Positions 8,211-15,456 of a stretch of 37,030 nt of DNA are shown here, in pieces. The first letter of the stretch is position 1; the number at the start of each line of letters is the position of its first letter. Location: assembly GCA_964573145.1 (NCBI GenBank), contig CAZNIM010000004.1, forward strand, positions 1 through 37,030, read 5' to 3'. The notes beneath the pieces are model-generated. The model searched no databases. It saw only the letters and a program-made list of their open reading frames with translations, and was not told the DNA's origin. Source of the DNA: PWPS01 sp964573145. GTDB lineage: Bacteria; Patescibacteriota; Minisyncoccia; Minisyncoccales; PWPS01. The position numbers and the translations under genes were made by a program.

Positions 8211-8283
8211 GCGTCCGTAGCTCAGTTGGTAGAGCAGCTCCCTTTTAAGGAGAAGGTCGAGGGTTCGAATCCTTCCGGACGCA
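8211..8283 (+). tRNA. tRNA-Lys, anticodon UUU
   Basis: The cloverleaf folds cleanly. The acceptor GCGTCCG pairs with CGGACGC, the D arm is GCTC/GAGC, the anticodon loop is CTTTTAA (anticodon TTT, with A at position 37) and the T arm is GAGGG-TTCGAAT-CCTTC. The anticodon stem ends in a G-A mismatch at the top. The discriminator base is A, and CCA is not encoded, so CCA must be added by a nucleotidyltransferase. A37 next to U36 is the standard site for t6A and ms2t6A, and the next gene encodes a matching methylthiotransferase. Confidence 0.96.
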
Positions 8284-8284
8284 C

Positions 8285-8311
8285 AAAAATCCTCGTTCCG
8301 GGGATTTTTTT
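8285..8311 (+). terminator. Intrinsic terminator after tRNA-Lys
   Basis: AAAAATCCTCG (8285-8295), loop TTC (8296-8298) and CGGGGATTTTT (8299-8309) form an 11-bp stem with one T-G pair, followed by more T. It ends 12-14 bases before the mtaB ATG at 8324. Confidence 0.85.
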
Positions 8312-8323
8312 AAATTAAAGAAG

Positions 8324-9553
8324 ATGGATAAATACAATATAAAAACTTACGGCTGTAAGCTCAACAGAGCCGATTCCAATAAGATAAAAAAAGAGGCGGA
8401 TAAATTCCTGACCCGGTCATCGGAAAAGGATGCCGATTTAATAATCATAAACAGTTGCGGAGTTATAGATAAAACCGAAAGAAAAATAATTAAAGAGATT
8501 GAGCGACTTAAAGGTGGCGGCAAAAAAGTCATCGTCCTCGGATGTCTTCCTTACATGACTAAAAAATTGACTGCGGCGGATATGGTAATTGAAGGCAATA
8601 ATTCGAATAAGCTGATCGAAGCTCTAAGCGAGATGGGCCTCGAAAGAAAAAGGGCAATTGAAAAGGGGGAGGAAAAGGAAAGATCAACTAAAATTATTTC
8701 GATATCCGAGGGTTGTTTGGGCAGCTGCACCTACTGCGGGGCGAAGCTCGCTCGTGGAGAACTGAAAAGTTATCCCCGGGATGAAATAATTCGAAAAAGC
8801 GAACAGGCGATTAAATCGGGAATAAAAGAGATTCAATTAACCTCACAAGATTTGGGGATTTACGGAATGGATCAAGGAGAAAATCAATTAATCGATCTAC
8901 TTACCGATTTGATTTCAATTGAGGGAAGTTTTAAAATTAAATTGGGGATGATGAATCCGGGCTTTATAAAACCCTTTACCGACCGACTTTTAAAGCTTTT
9001 TTCAAGCGATAAATTATATAATTTTTTACATCTGCCAGTTCAGTCGGGAAGTGAAAAAATTTTAAAGGATATGAAGAGAGGGCATACCGTTTCCGACTTT
9101 ACGGGAATTATAAATAAAGCTAAAAGAAGTGGAGAGTTTTTAATAGCTACCGACATTATAGTCGGATACCCGACCGAAACTGAAGTGGATTTCAAAAAAA
9201 GCTTAAAGCTTATCGAGAAAACGAGACCACAGATAGTCAATATTACCAGATATTCGGAAAGAAGAGGCACCGAAGCGGAAAAGCTCAAAGATCTACCTTC
9301 GAGAATTAAAAAAGAACGTTCTCGAAAGTTGACTGAACTGACCAAACAGATCAGAATCGAGAAAAATCGAAAAATGGTCGGAAAAAGAGAGTCCGTTCTG
9401 GTCATCAGAAAAGGAAAGGGTAAAACCTTTTTAACCAGAACCGCTACCGGAAAAGCGGTGATAATAAAAAACGGAGTTCCGGGCCGAGTTGAAGAAGTGG
9501 AGATTGTCGATTTTAAACATAATTATCTAATAGGAAAAAATGTGGAATCCTGA
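8324..9553 (+). CDS. mtaB: tRNA methylthiotransferase, archaeal/CDKAL1-type MtaB
   Basis: This is a radical-SAM enzyme of the MiaB/RimO/MtaB family, predicted to convert t6A37 to ms2t6A37 in ANN-decoding tRNAs such as tRNA-Lys(UUU). The N-terminal domain has the three cluster cysteines C11 (YGCKLN), C45 (NSCG) and C74 (GCLP). The radical-SAM motif is C131-x3-C135-x2-C138. A C-terminal TRAM-like beta domain ends the 409 residues. Landmarks such as EGCLGSCTYC, KLARGELKSYP, LTSQDLGIYGMDQGEN and KLGMMNPGFI match my memory of human CDKAL1 and archaeal e-MtaB rather than Bacillus YqeV. Gene order resembles the Bacillus dnaK operon, where yqeV lies downstream of dnaJ. The ATG at 8324 follows AAAGAAG. 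Confidence 0.88.
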   Translation: MDKYNIKTYGCKLNRADSNKIKKEADKFLTRSSEKDADLIIINSCGVIDKTERKIIKEIERLKGGGKKVIVLGCLPYMTKKLTAADMVIEGNNSNKLIEALSEMGLERKRAIEKGEEKERSTKIISISEGCLGSCTYCGAKLARGELKSYPRDEIIRKSEQAIKSGIKEIQLTSQDLGIYGMDQGENQLIDLLTDLISIEGSFKIKLGMMNPGFIKPFTDRLLKLFSSDKLYNFLHLPVQSGSEKILKDMKRGHTVSDFTGIINKAKRSGEFLIATDIIVGYPTETEVDFKKSLKLIEKTRPQIVNITRYSERRGTEAEKLKDLPSRIKKERSRKLTELTKQIRIEKNRKMVGKRESVLVIRKGKGKTFLTRTATGKAVIIKNGVPGRVEEVEIVDFKHNYLIGKNVES

Positions 9554-10463
9554 GTCCATGGAAAGCTTCCGTCGAATCAATACGGATCAAGCGATAAAAG
9601 AGATATTAAATACGGGAGAGATCGATCATCAACCGATTGATAAATTCAAGAGTTTGGAGAGTTATGACTCCCGAGAGATTGAAGATGACAAGATTCTGGT
9701 TCAAGAAGCTCGTGAAAGATTTGAAAATTATGAGAAAAGAATGGCTCACGACAAAAGAGAGAATTTGGAAAAGGGTAAAGAGAGAGGAGAGGCGATGGAG
9801 ATCGTCTTAACTCATCTTTTTGATCTTTGGTTTGAAACCGACCAAGTTGAAGCCAAGGTTCAACGAACCACCGAATTCGACGATATTATCAACGGCACCG
9901 ACATGGTTGCCGAATTTAAAAAGGATGAAGAAGTTGAAGAGCTGGCAATGGCTATCGATGCCTCTTTAAATATACGAGCGATGGAACATAAGCTGGAAAA
10001 ATGCTACGAGAAAATGACCGGAAAGGAAGAAGATTTTAAAGTAAAATACTTTCAGTCTCGCTTTGAAGACGCCTCCGGTAGATATCCGGAAGGACCTCTC
10101 GAGGAGATAGTCTCAATAGTAGTCGGCTTGGGTTATAAAAATGCCGATGATCTTTTTGAGTCCTTCGGCGATTATCTTTCAACCAAAAAGAAAGAGTCCG
10201 TCTCCGCGGAAATAAAATTACAAAGATTGTCCACCGATCCGGTATCGAAGATAATTCTTAAGCAAATTGAACTTCAAGTAAATTTTTATCTTGATCATCA
10301 AGAATTTTTAAGAGAAGGAGTTATTGACAAATTGGAAAAAATTAATAAAATTATCGAGGATATTTCGGAGAACAAAAAAGATGTAGTAACCGACTTCATG
10401 ATGGATGAGGATCAAGCCTTGGAAGAAGTGCGAAGATTTACAAATAGAGTAAGGGGGAATTGA
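9540..10463 (+). CDS. Unknown 307-residue protein, helical, with acidic D-rich core motif
   Basis: I do not recognise a named family. The protein is mostly charged helix without membrane segments or signal peptide. Residues 112-142 carry an acidic pattern EFDDIINGTD (112-121), then AEF (124-126) and LAMAIDAS (135-142). By eye this recalls uncharacterised Patescibacteria proteins and could be a degenerate nuclease-type fold, but no clear ExK is visible, so no function is claimed. The C-terminal third is coiled-coil-like. The ATG at 9540 overlaps mtaB by 14 bases. A second ATG at 9558 just after the mtaB stop would shorten it by six residues and is equally possible. It is co-transcribed with mtaB and the small CxxC protein. 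Confidence 0.75.
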   Translation: MWNPESMESFRRINTDQAIKEILNTGEIDHQPIDKFKSLESYDSREIEDDKILVQEARERFENYEKRMAHDKRENLEKGKERGEAMEIVLTHLFDLWFETDQVEAKVQRTTEFDDIINGTDMVAEFKKDEEVEELAMAIDASLNIRAMEHKLEKCYEKMTGKEEDFKVKYFQSRFEDASGRYPEGPLEEIVSIVVGLGYKNADDLFESFGDYLSTKKKESVSAEIKLQRLSTDPVSKIILKQIELQVNFYLDHQEFLREGVIDKLEKINKIIEDISENKKDVVTDFMMDEDQALEEVRRFTNRVRGN

Positions 10464-10464
10464 A

Positions 10465-10620
10465 ATGGGAGATTGGAGACACTTAACTGAAAAAGAGATC
10501 GATCTTTTAACTCGTAAGGAAGCCGATTCCAAATTGATCCGTTGGGCTGACTACCATCTTAAAAAAGAAGGCCATTTTTGTAAAAAGTGTAAAAAATTAA
10601 TGACCAGAAAACCCGAATAA
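10465..10620 (+). CDS. Small 51-residue CxxC protein
   Basis: The sequence begins MGDWRHLTEKEIDLLTRKEA and ends with FCKKCKKLMTRKPE. It is strongly basic, with a single CxxC pair, half of a zinc ribbon, so metal binding would need a dimer or a partner. It has one of the best ribosome-binding sites in the window (AAGGGGG at 10451-10457, about 7 bases before the ATG) and starts one base after the previous stop. Both points support a real gene. The stop codon lies at the loop of the terminator hairpin. Function unknown; a nucleic-acid-binding accessory is a guess. Confidence 0.7.
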   Translation: MGDWRHLTEKEIDLLTRKEADSKLIRWADYHLKKEGHFCKKCKKLMTRKPE

Positions 10621-10636
10621 AGCGGGTTTTCTTTTT
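10608..10636 (+). terminator. Intrinsic terminator at the end of the mtaB group
   Basis: AAAACCCG (10608-10615), loop AATAAAG and CGGGTTTT (10623-10630) form an 8-bp stem followed by CTTTTT. The hairpin includes the last codons and stop of the 51-residue gene. Confidence 0.82.
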
Positions 10637-10663
10637 GAATAAATAAACTTAATGTGCTATTCT
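10635..10663 (+). promoter_or_regulatory. ctpA-rplI-pyrG promoter
   Basis: TTGAAT (10635-10640) and TATTCT (10658-10663) have a 17-base spacer ending in TGC, so it is an extended -10 promoter. The predicted start near 10670 leaves only about five bases before the ctpA ATG at 10675, close to leaderless. The -35 box overlaps the T-run of the preceding terminator. Confidence 0.6.
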
Positions 10664-10674
10664 AATAGAAGTTT

Positions 10675-11838
10675 ATGATCAAAAAAATACAACAGATATT
10701 AAGCGTTCTCATTCTGGTCGCTCTTATCTTCGGAGTAGGTTATTATCTGGGTCTCGAAGAGGCCGATATGAGAACCGCTCCGGATGAAATCGACTTTTCT
10801 CTCTTTTGGGAAGCTTACAATAATCTGGAAAGGCATTATGTCGATCCCGAAAAAATAACTGAAGAGAGGATAGTCCACGGAGCAATCAGAGGAATGCTCG
10901 AATCACTCGACGATCCTTATACCGGCTTTTTCGACAGTGAAGAGAGTAGGGAGTTTTTGGAAAGTGTTTCCGGATATTATGAAGGAATCGGACTGGAGGT
11001 CGGTCTTAGAGATGGAGATATCAAAGTTATTTCTCCGATCGAAGGAACACCGGCTTCTCGAGCGGGTATAAAAGCCGGAGATGTTATCTTGGAAATAGAC
11101 GGGCGTTCAACAACCGATATGAGCCTGGAGAGGGCGGTCGATCTGATGCGCGGGAAGCAGGGAACGGAAGTTACTTTGCTTATCGGAAGAAACAGAACCA
11201 CTCACGAAGTCGATCTGGTCAGGGACACGATACAAATTCCTTCGGTTGATTGGGAGCTTCTGGAAGAAGATATAGCCTATTTAAAGATTCATTATTTTCA
11301 CAACGACCTTTTAACCGAATTCAATCAAATAGTTCCCGAAATAACATCTTCTCCGGCCGACAAAATGATTATTGATTTAAGAAATAACCCCGGCGGTTCT
11401 TTGGAATCGGCGCTCGAAATTGCCGATTACTTTCTTAGTCGCGGTGATGTGATCGTTGAAAGTAGAGGGGTTAGTGGAAACTCTTTGGAAAGCTATGAGG
11501 CTCGCGGATCATCGATAACTTTTGACTATGATTTGGTTATACTTTTGAACCAAGGTTCGGCTTCGGCTTCCGAGATTTTGGCCGGTGCACTGACTTATCA
11601 TCGAGATGCTCTCGTTGTCGGAGAAAAGTCTTTCGGAAAGGGGTCAATTCAAAGACTTATTAATTTATCCGATATGTCCAATTTGAAAGTAACCGTTTCC
11701 AACTGGGTCACTCCCGACGGAAATCTGATAACCGACAAGGGAATCGACCCGGACTATCCGGTCGAAATAACGGCCGAAGATATCGAAGCCGATTACGATC
11801 CTCAACTTGAAAAAGCAATTGAAGTAATTAAACGCTAA
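10675..11838 (+). CDS. ctpA: C-terminal processing peptidase, S41 family with PDZ domain
   Basis: This serine protease acts outside the membrane on proteins with exposed C-termini. It has an N-terminal signal anchor (about 7-26) and a PDZ domain (about 100-180, with the GIGLEV, SRAGIKAGDVILEIDG and LMRGKQGTEV landmarks). The catalytic core has LRNNPGGSL, the nucleophile motif QGSASASEILAG (Ser295/297 region) and the general-base Lys322 in FGKGSIQ. At 387 residues it is typical of bacterial CtpA/CtpB. It heads a three-gene transcript, five bases before rplI. A role in envelope protein processing is likely; the target is unknown. Confidence 0.93.
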   Translation: MIKKIQQILSVLILVALIFGVGYYLGLEEADMRTAPDEIDFSLFWEAYNNLERHYVDPEKITEERIVHGAIRGMLESLDDPYTGFFDSEESREFLESVSGYYEGIGLEVGLRDGDIKVISPIEGTPASRAGIKAGDVILEIDGRSTTDMSLERAVDLMRGKQGTEVTLLIGRNRTTHEVDLVRDTIQIPSVDWELLEEDIAYLKIHYFHNDLLTEFNQIVPEITSSPADKMIIDLRNNPGGSLESALEIADYFLSRGDVIVESRGVSGNSLESYEARGSSITFDYDLVILLNQGSASASEILAGALTYHRDALVVGEKSFGKGSIQRLINLSDMSNLKVTVSNWVTPDGNLITDKGIDPDYPVEITAEDIEADYDPQLEKAIEVIKR

Positions 11839-11843
11839 AAAAT

Positions 11844-12287
11844 ATGAAAGTTATTCTACTTGAAAATATAAAGAAATTGGGAAAGAAATACGAAGTTGTC
11901 GAGGTAGCCGACGGCTACGCCAGAAACTATCTACTTCCGGAAGAAAAAGCGGAGATGGCAACTGAAAAAAACCTTAACAAGCTTGAACAACTGAAAAAAA
12001 GAGAGGAGATCGAAGTCAAAAAAGAAAAGTCCGAAATTGAAGACTTAATTTCTCAAATCGAAGGAAAAGAATTCGTCATAAAGATGAAAGTCGGAGAAAA
12101 AGATCAGCTCTTTGAAGCGGTTACCGCTGAAAAAATAAGTGAGAAGCTGAAAGAGGAAGGTTTTGAAATCGACCCGCAATCGATCAATTTGGAAGCTCCG
12201 ATTAAAAAACTGGCCGAAGAAGAGGTCGGTTTGGAGTTCGATTACGACTTAAGTAGTAATATTAAAATAAAAATTGAAAAAGAATAA
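11844..12287 (+). CDS. rplI: Large ribosomal subunit protein bL9
   Basis: The N-terminal globular RNA-binding domain starts MKVILLENIKKLGKKYEVVE and continues VADGYARNYLLPEEKA, the classical bL9 signature. A long connecting helix and the C-terminal domain follow, giving 147 residues. It lies five bases after ctpA, and its stop codon is directly followed by the pyrG ATG, so translation is probably coupled. The C-terminal domain is acidic and rather divergent. Confidence 0.95.
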   Translation: MKVILLENIKKLGKKYEVVEVADGYARNYLLPEEKAEMATEKNLNKLEQLKKREEIEVKKEKSEIEDLISQIEGKEFVIKMKVGEKDQLFEAVTAEKISEKLKEEGFEIDPQSINLEAPIKKLAEEEVGLEFDYDLSSNIKIKIEKE

Positions 12288-13892
12288 ATGAGAAGATATA
12301 TCTTCGTCGCCGGTGGAGTGATGTCCGGTATCGGAAAAGGAGTCGCTACCGCCTCAATAGGAAGACTTCTACAAAGTAAAGGATACAGTGTTTCGGCGGT
12401 AAAGATAGACCCTTACGTCAATGTCGATGCGGGAACGATGAATCCGATTGAGCACGGAGAAGTCTTTGTTACTCGTGACGGTGGTGAATGTGATCAGGAT
12501 ATCGGTAATTATGAACGTTTTTTGGAAAAAGAGTTCACCAAGAAAAACTATATAACCACGGGTAAAGTTTACAAATCGGTAATTGAAAAAGAGAGAAATT
12601 TGGAATATGACGGTCGTTGCGTGGAAGTGGTTCCCGATATTCCCAACGAAACAATTGAAAGAATTGAGACCGCAGCCGAAGAGGATGATGCCGACTTTAC
12701 GATGATTGAGATCGGAGGAACTATCGGGGAGTATCAAAACCTTCTCTTCTTGGAAGCCGCACGAATGATGAAATTAAAGCACCCTGATCGGGTTCTTTTT
12801 GTTTTGGTAAGTTATTTACCGACACCGAAGACAATAGGGGAGATGAAGACCAAACCGACTCAAAACGCAAGTCGCAGACTCAACGAAGCCGGAATTCAAC
12901 CCGACTTGATCCTGGGAAGAGCTGCCACTCCTCTCGATGACCCGAGAAGAAGGAAGATATCCAACTTTTGTAATATCGAAAGTGATTATGTTGTTTCCGC
13001 ACCGGACGTCGATTCGATATACGACGTTCCTTTGAATTTCGAAAAAGAAAATCTGGGAGATAAAATTCTACAAAAATTCAACCTCAAGCCGAAAAACGGA
13101 AATTTATCCGACTGGAAAGAAAGAGTTAACTCAAAAGAAGAAGGAGTCGTAAAAATAGGTATAGTCGGAAAATATTTTAAAACCGGAAAGTTTACTCTGA
13201 CCGACTCTTATATATCGGTAATAGAAGCGGTAAAACACGCTTGCTGGGAAGAGAATCTAAAGCCGGAAATAAGTTGGATTTTTGCCGAAAAGTTTGAAGG
13301 TGAAACTCCGGATCTCGATTACGACGGAATTATTGCTCCCGGAGGATTCGGAAGTAGGGGAGTTGAAGGAAAAATAAAGGTAATTCAACATTGCAGAGAA
13401 AATAAGATTCCTTTTTTCGGACTTTGTTTGGGAATGCAACTTGCAGTAATTGAATTTTCCAGAAATGTTTGTGCTTTAAAAAACGCAAACTCTGCTGAAT
13501 TTGATGAAAGTTGTCAACACCCGGTAATCGCCATGATGGAAGAGCAGAAAAAGCTAATTAAAAACAGATCTTTCGGTGGAACGATGAGATTGGGGGATTA
13601 TACTTGTAAGTTAAAAAAAGAAACCGTTTCATTTACGGCTTACGAAAAAAGAGAGATAATCGAACGTCATCGCCATCGTTATGAAGTCAATAACGATTAT
13701 CTTCAAAAATTAGAAAAAAACGGCCTTACTGTGGCCGGTAAAAATCCGGAGAGCGGATTAGTGGAAATTATTGAAATTGAGGATCACCCGTTTTTCGTAG
13801 GTGTTCAGTTTCATCCCGAATTCAAATCCGGTCCGATGAACCCTCATCCCTTATTTAAAAAATTCGTTCAATCCTTAAAGAACGTTGACTAA
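12288..13892 (+). CDS. pyrG: CTP synthase
   Basis: CTP synthase makes CTP from UTP using glutamine and ATP. The synthetase domain opens with RRYIFVAGGVMSGIGKGVAT and includes KIDPYVNVDAGTMNPIEHGE. The class I glutamine amidotransferase domain has PGGFGSRG, the nucleophile elbow FFGLCLGMQLAV and the catalytic His/Glu in FHPEF. At 534 residues it is near full family length. Its last 18 bases overlap the end of rpmA on the other strand, with no terminator between them. Confidence 0.97.
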   Translation: MRRYIFVAGGVMSGIGKGVATASIGRLLQSKGYSVSAVKIDPYVNVDAGTMNPIEHGEVFVTRDGGECDQDIGNYERFLEKEFTKKNYITTGKVYKSVIEKERNLEYDGRCVEVVPDIPNETIERIETAAEEDDADFTMIEIGGTIGEYQNLLFLEAARMMKLKHPDRVLFVLVSYLPTPKTIGEMKTKPTQNASRRLNEAGIQPDLILGRAATPLDDPRRRKISNFCNIESDYVVSAPDVDSIYDVPLNFEKENLGDKILQKFNLKPKNGNLSDWKERVNSKEEGVVKIGIVGKYFKTGKFTLTDSYISVIEAVKHACWEENLKPEISWIFAEKFEGETPDLDYDGIIAPGGFGSRGVEGKIKVIQHCRENKIPFFGLCLGMQLAVIEFSRNVCALKNANSAEFDESCQHPVIAMMEEQKKLIKNRSFGGTMRLGDYTCKLKKETVSFTAYEKREIIERHRHRYEVNNDYLQKLEKNGLTVAGKNPESGLVEIIEIEDHPFFVGVQFHPEFKSGPMNPHPLFKKFVQSLKNVD

Positions 13893-14147
13893 TTTAATCT
13901 TCTTCTTTTTTCCGTCAAATCCGGTTTTTCTTTTTGTTTGAAACTCCACGATTCCTTCCTTGGCTGCATAAAGAGTATCGTCCGATCCCTTTTTTACATT
14001 TTTTCCGGGGAAGAATTTAGTGCCGCGCTGTCTAACTATTACCGCTCCGGCCTTCGCGGTTTGACCACCGAAAAGTTTAACCCCCAGATACTTGGGTTTT
14101 GAGTCTCTTCCTAATCGTGTTGTTCCGGATGATTTTGTTGTTGCCAT
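13875..14147 (-). CDS. rpmA: Large ribosomal subunit protein bL27
   Basis: At 90 residues this is a typical bL27. It starts directly with MATTKSSGTTRLGRDS, then KYLGVKLFGGQTAKAGAVIV, RQRGTKFFPGKNVKKGSDDT and LYAAKEGIVEF. bL27 sits at the peptidyl-transferase centre. There is no cleavable N-terminal extension of the Firmicutes kind. It is usually next to rplU (bL21), which is absent here; instead it is a single gene behind its own strong promoter. It overlaps pyrG convergently by 18 bases. Confidence 0.97.
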   Translation of the reverse strand: MATTKSSGTTRLGRDSKPKYLGVKLFGGQTAKAGAVIVRQRGTKFFPGKNVKKGSDDTLYAAKEGIVEFQTKRKTGFDGKKKKIKLVNVL

Positions 14148-14177
14148 GACTTGTTCTAAGTTAAAAGACTACGCCTT

Positions 14178-14206
14178 ATATTAACAGAAAGAATGAGTAT
14201 TGTCAA
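14178..14206 (-). promoter_or_regulatory. Strong rpmA promoter
   Basis: Read on the minus strand, TTGACA (14206-14201) and TAATAT (14183-14178) are separated by exactly 17 bases. The start would be near 14171, about 24 bases before the rpmA ATG at 14147. The -35 box lies inside the 5' end of a small plus-strand reading frame. Confidence 0.82.
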
Positions 14207-14339
14207 TAAAAAAAATTTACTTTCTCTCTTGATAATTATTTTCAGCATAACGCTGATCTATTTGATATTTACGATTATTGAAAAAAGTGATCGCCGCCCC
14301 TTGGAGATCGAAGATCCTCCCGTTGCGTTTTTAACTTAA
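14193..14339 (+). CDS. Possible 48-residue single-pass membrane protein
   Basis: ATG at 14193, stop TAA at 14337-14339. The sequence starts MSIVNKKN, has one very hydrophobic segment (about residues 9-27) and then a charged tail ending EIEDPPVAFLT. The arrangement of a basic start, one helix and a polar tail is protein-like rather than random. The reading frame covers the rpmA promoter, has only a weak AGAAAGA ribosome site and no clear promoter of its own, so it could be chance. Function unknown. Confidence 0.4.
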   Translation: MSIVNKKNLLSLLIIIFSITLIYLIFTIIEKSDRRPLEIEDPPVAFLT

Positions 14340-14386
14340 AATAATTTTTTTTAACTTAAGAGCCTTTCAGAGCGCCATAGAGCGTT
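14328..14386. repeat. Helically phased short direct repeats
   Basis: TTTTTAACTTAA occurs at 14328-14339 and again at 14348-14359, exactly 20 bases apart. Three copies of AGAGC(C/G)N4 follow at 14359, 14369 and 14379, exactly 10 bases apart. Both spacings equal whole turns of DNA. The block lies between the small plus-strand frame and the end of xerC. Nothing else explains this part of the 269-base gap between rpmA and xerC. Confidence 0.5.
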
Positions 14387-14416
14387 TTTTATTACTTTTA
14401 TGTCTTATGGGTCGCA

Positions 14417-15379
14417 TTACAGAGAGTCATCTTCAAGATTTTGACCCGAATGATGCTTTTTGTGGATTTCTCGTAACTTTTTGCTGGTTATGTGAGTGTA
14501 AACCTGAGTGGTAGCAATATTTTTGTGTCCTAAAAATTCTTGAATCGCTCTCAAGTCAACACCTTGCGCCAAAAGATCGGTTGCATAGCTGTGACGCAAA
14601 GTATGAGGAGTGGTTTCCTTGGGAAGTCCCGTTTTCTTAACATATTTCTTAACGATATTTTCAATCGACCGAGTCGTCAACCTGAAATCACTTTCCTTGG
14701 GTCCTCGATAGCGGATAAAGAGCGCCTCCTTATCATCGTCTCTGGTTTCTAAATATTTTCTTAAAAAGCGAACTGCGCGAGGAGAGAAATAGACCGTTCT
14801 GGTTCGATCTCCCTTACCGGTTATAACCACCTCCAAATCTTCGGTTTCTTCCTTAATATTTATCTGATCTCTGTCCAAAGAAACCAATTCGGCAACCCTG
14901 AGACCGGTTGAAAAAAGAGTTTCCAAAATCGCTTTATCCCGTATTCCGGTTACTTTTTTTAAATCGGGAGCACTCAAGAGCTTTTTTATCTGATCCAAGT
15001 TTAAAAACTTCAAAGAATCATCTTCTTTTTCCTTGGCCAACTTAATTTTATCGGAAGGCAATGACTCTATGTCTCGGTCGGCAAAGAAATTAAGTAAATT
15101 CCTGAGCGCAATCAGGTAATAATTACGGGTTTTCTTGCTGATCGGCTCTCCTTTATAATTTCTTCTTTTGGAAAGATGAACTCGATAATCCCATATATGA
15201 CGATCCGAGAGTTGGTGAGGTTTAAGATCGGAATTTCCGGAAAGATCGAGCCATTCGGAAAAACGGGCCAGAAAGCGTCCGTAGGCTTCTTGCGATCCAG
15301 GAGCGAGTCCTTTCTCTATGTCGAGATACTCAAAAAACTCTTCAAAATAATCCTTTATCGCTTTTTCTGATTTTTTCAT
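14417..15379 (-). CDS. xerC: Tyrosine recombinase, XerC/XerD family
   Basis: This 320-residue recombinase probably resolves chromosome dimers at dif. The N-terminal SAM-like core-binding domain covers about 8-105. The catalytic domain has all six expected residues: R161 (STGLRVAEL), K189 (TGKGDRTR), H259 and R262 (PHTLRHSYAT), H285 (LGHKNIATT) and nucleophile Y294 (VYTH). It is the only complete Xer-type enzyme in the window, so a one-recombinase system is possible, although another copy could lie elsewhere. It is preceded by a 71-base leader containing a dif-like site and by a perfect consensus promoter. XerC versus XerD cannot be decided by eye. Confidence 0.93.
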   Translation of the reverse strand: MKKSEKAIKDYFEEFFEYLDIEKGLAPGSQEAYGRFLARFSEWLDLSGNSDLKPHQLSDRHIWDYRVHLSKRRNYKGEPISKKTRNYYLIALRNLLNFFADRDIESLPSDKIKLAKEKEDDSLKFLNLDQIKKLLSAPDLKKVTGIRDKAILETLFSTGLRVAELVSLDRDQINIKEETEDLEVVITGKGDRTRTVYFSPRAVRFLRKYLETRDDDKEALFIRYRGPKESDFRLTTRSIENIVKKYVKKTGLPKETTPHTLRHSYATDLLAQGVDLRAIQEFLGHKNIATTQVYTHITSKKLREIHKKHHSGQNLEDDSL

Positions 15380-15413
15380 AGAGTAGAGGTGGTGAGTTAA
15401 AGCTTTATATTAA

Positions 15414-15441
15414 ACTTCGGTAAAGTTACCTTATGCGAAGT
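15414..15441. other. dif: Candidate dif site (Xer recombination site), 28 bp
   Basis: Left arm ACTTCGGTAAA (15414-15424), central region GTTACC (15425-15430), right arm TTATGCGAAGT (15431-15441). This is the canonical 11-6-11 Xer layout. The arms are imperfect inverted repeats: 8 of 11 positions match after reverse complement. The right arm begins TTATG, as do XerD-type arms of known dif sites; the left arm opens ACTTC, as I recall for Bacillus dif. The outer nine bases (15411-15419 and 15436-15444) are perfectly inverted. It lies 35 bases upstream of the recombinase start codon, at a gene-strand switch. An operator or leader hairpin is the alternative. Confidence 0.6.
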
Positions 15442-15456
15442 TTATTATTTTATACA

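Noticed and set aside
9040..9405. A 121-codon minus-strand open frame inside mtaB
   Set aside because: Antisense shadow; the plus-strand protein has all family motifs across this stretch.
14341..14416. Intrinsic terminator for xerC from the AGAGC repeats
   Set aside because: The repeats are direct, not inverted; I could not form a stable stem followed by T on the minus strand.
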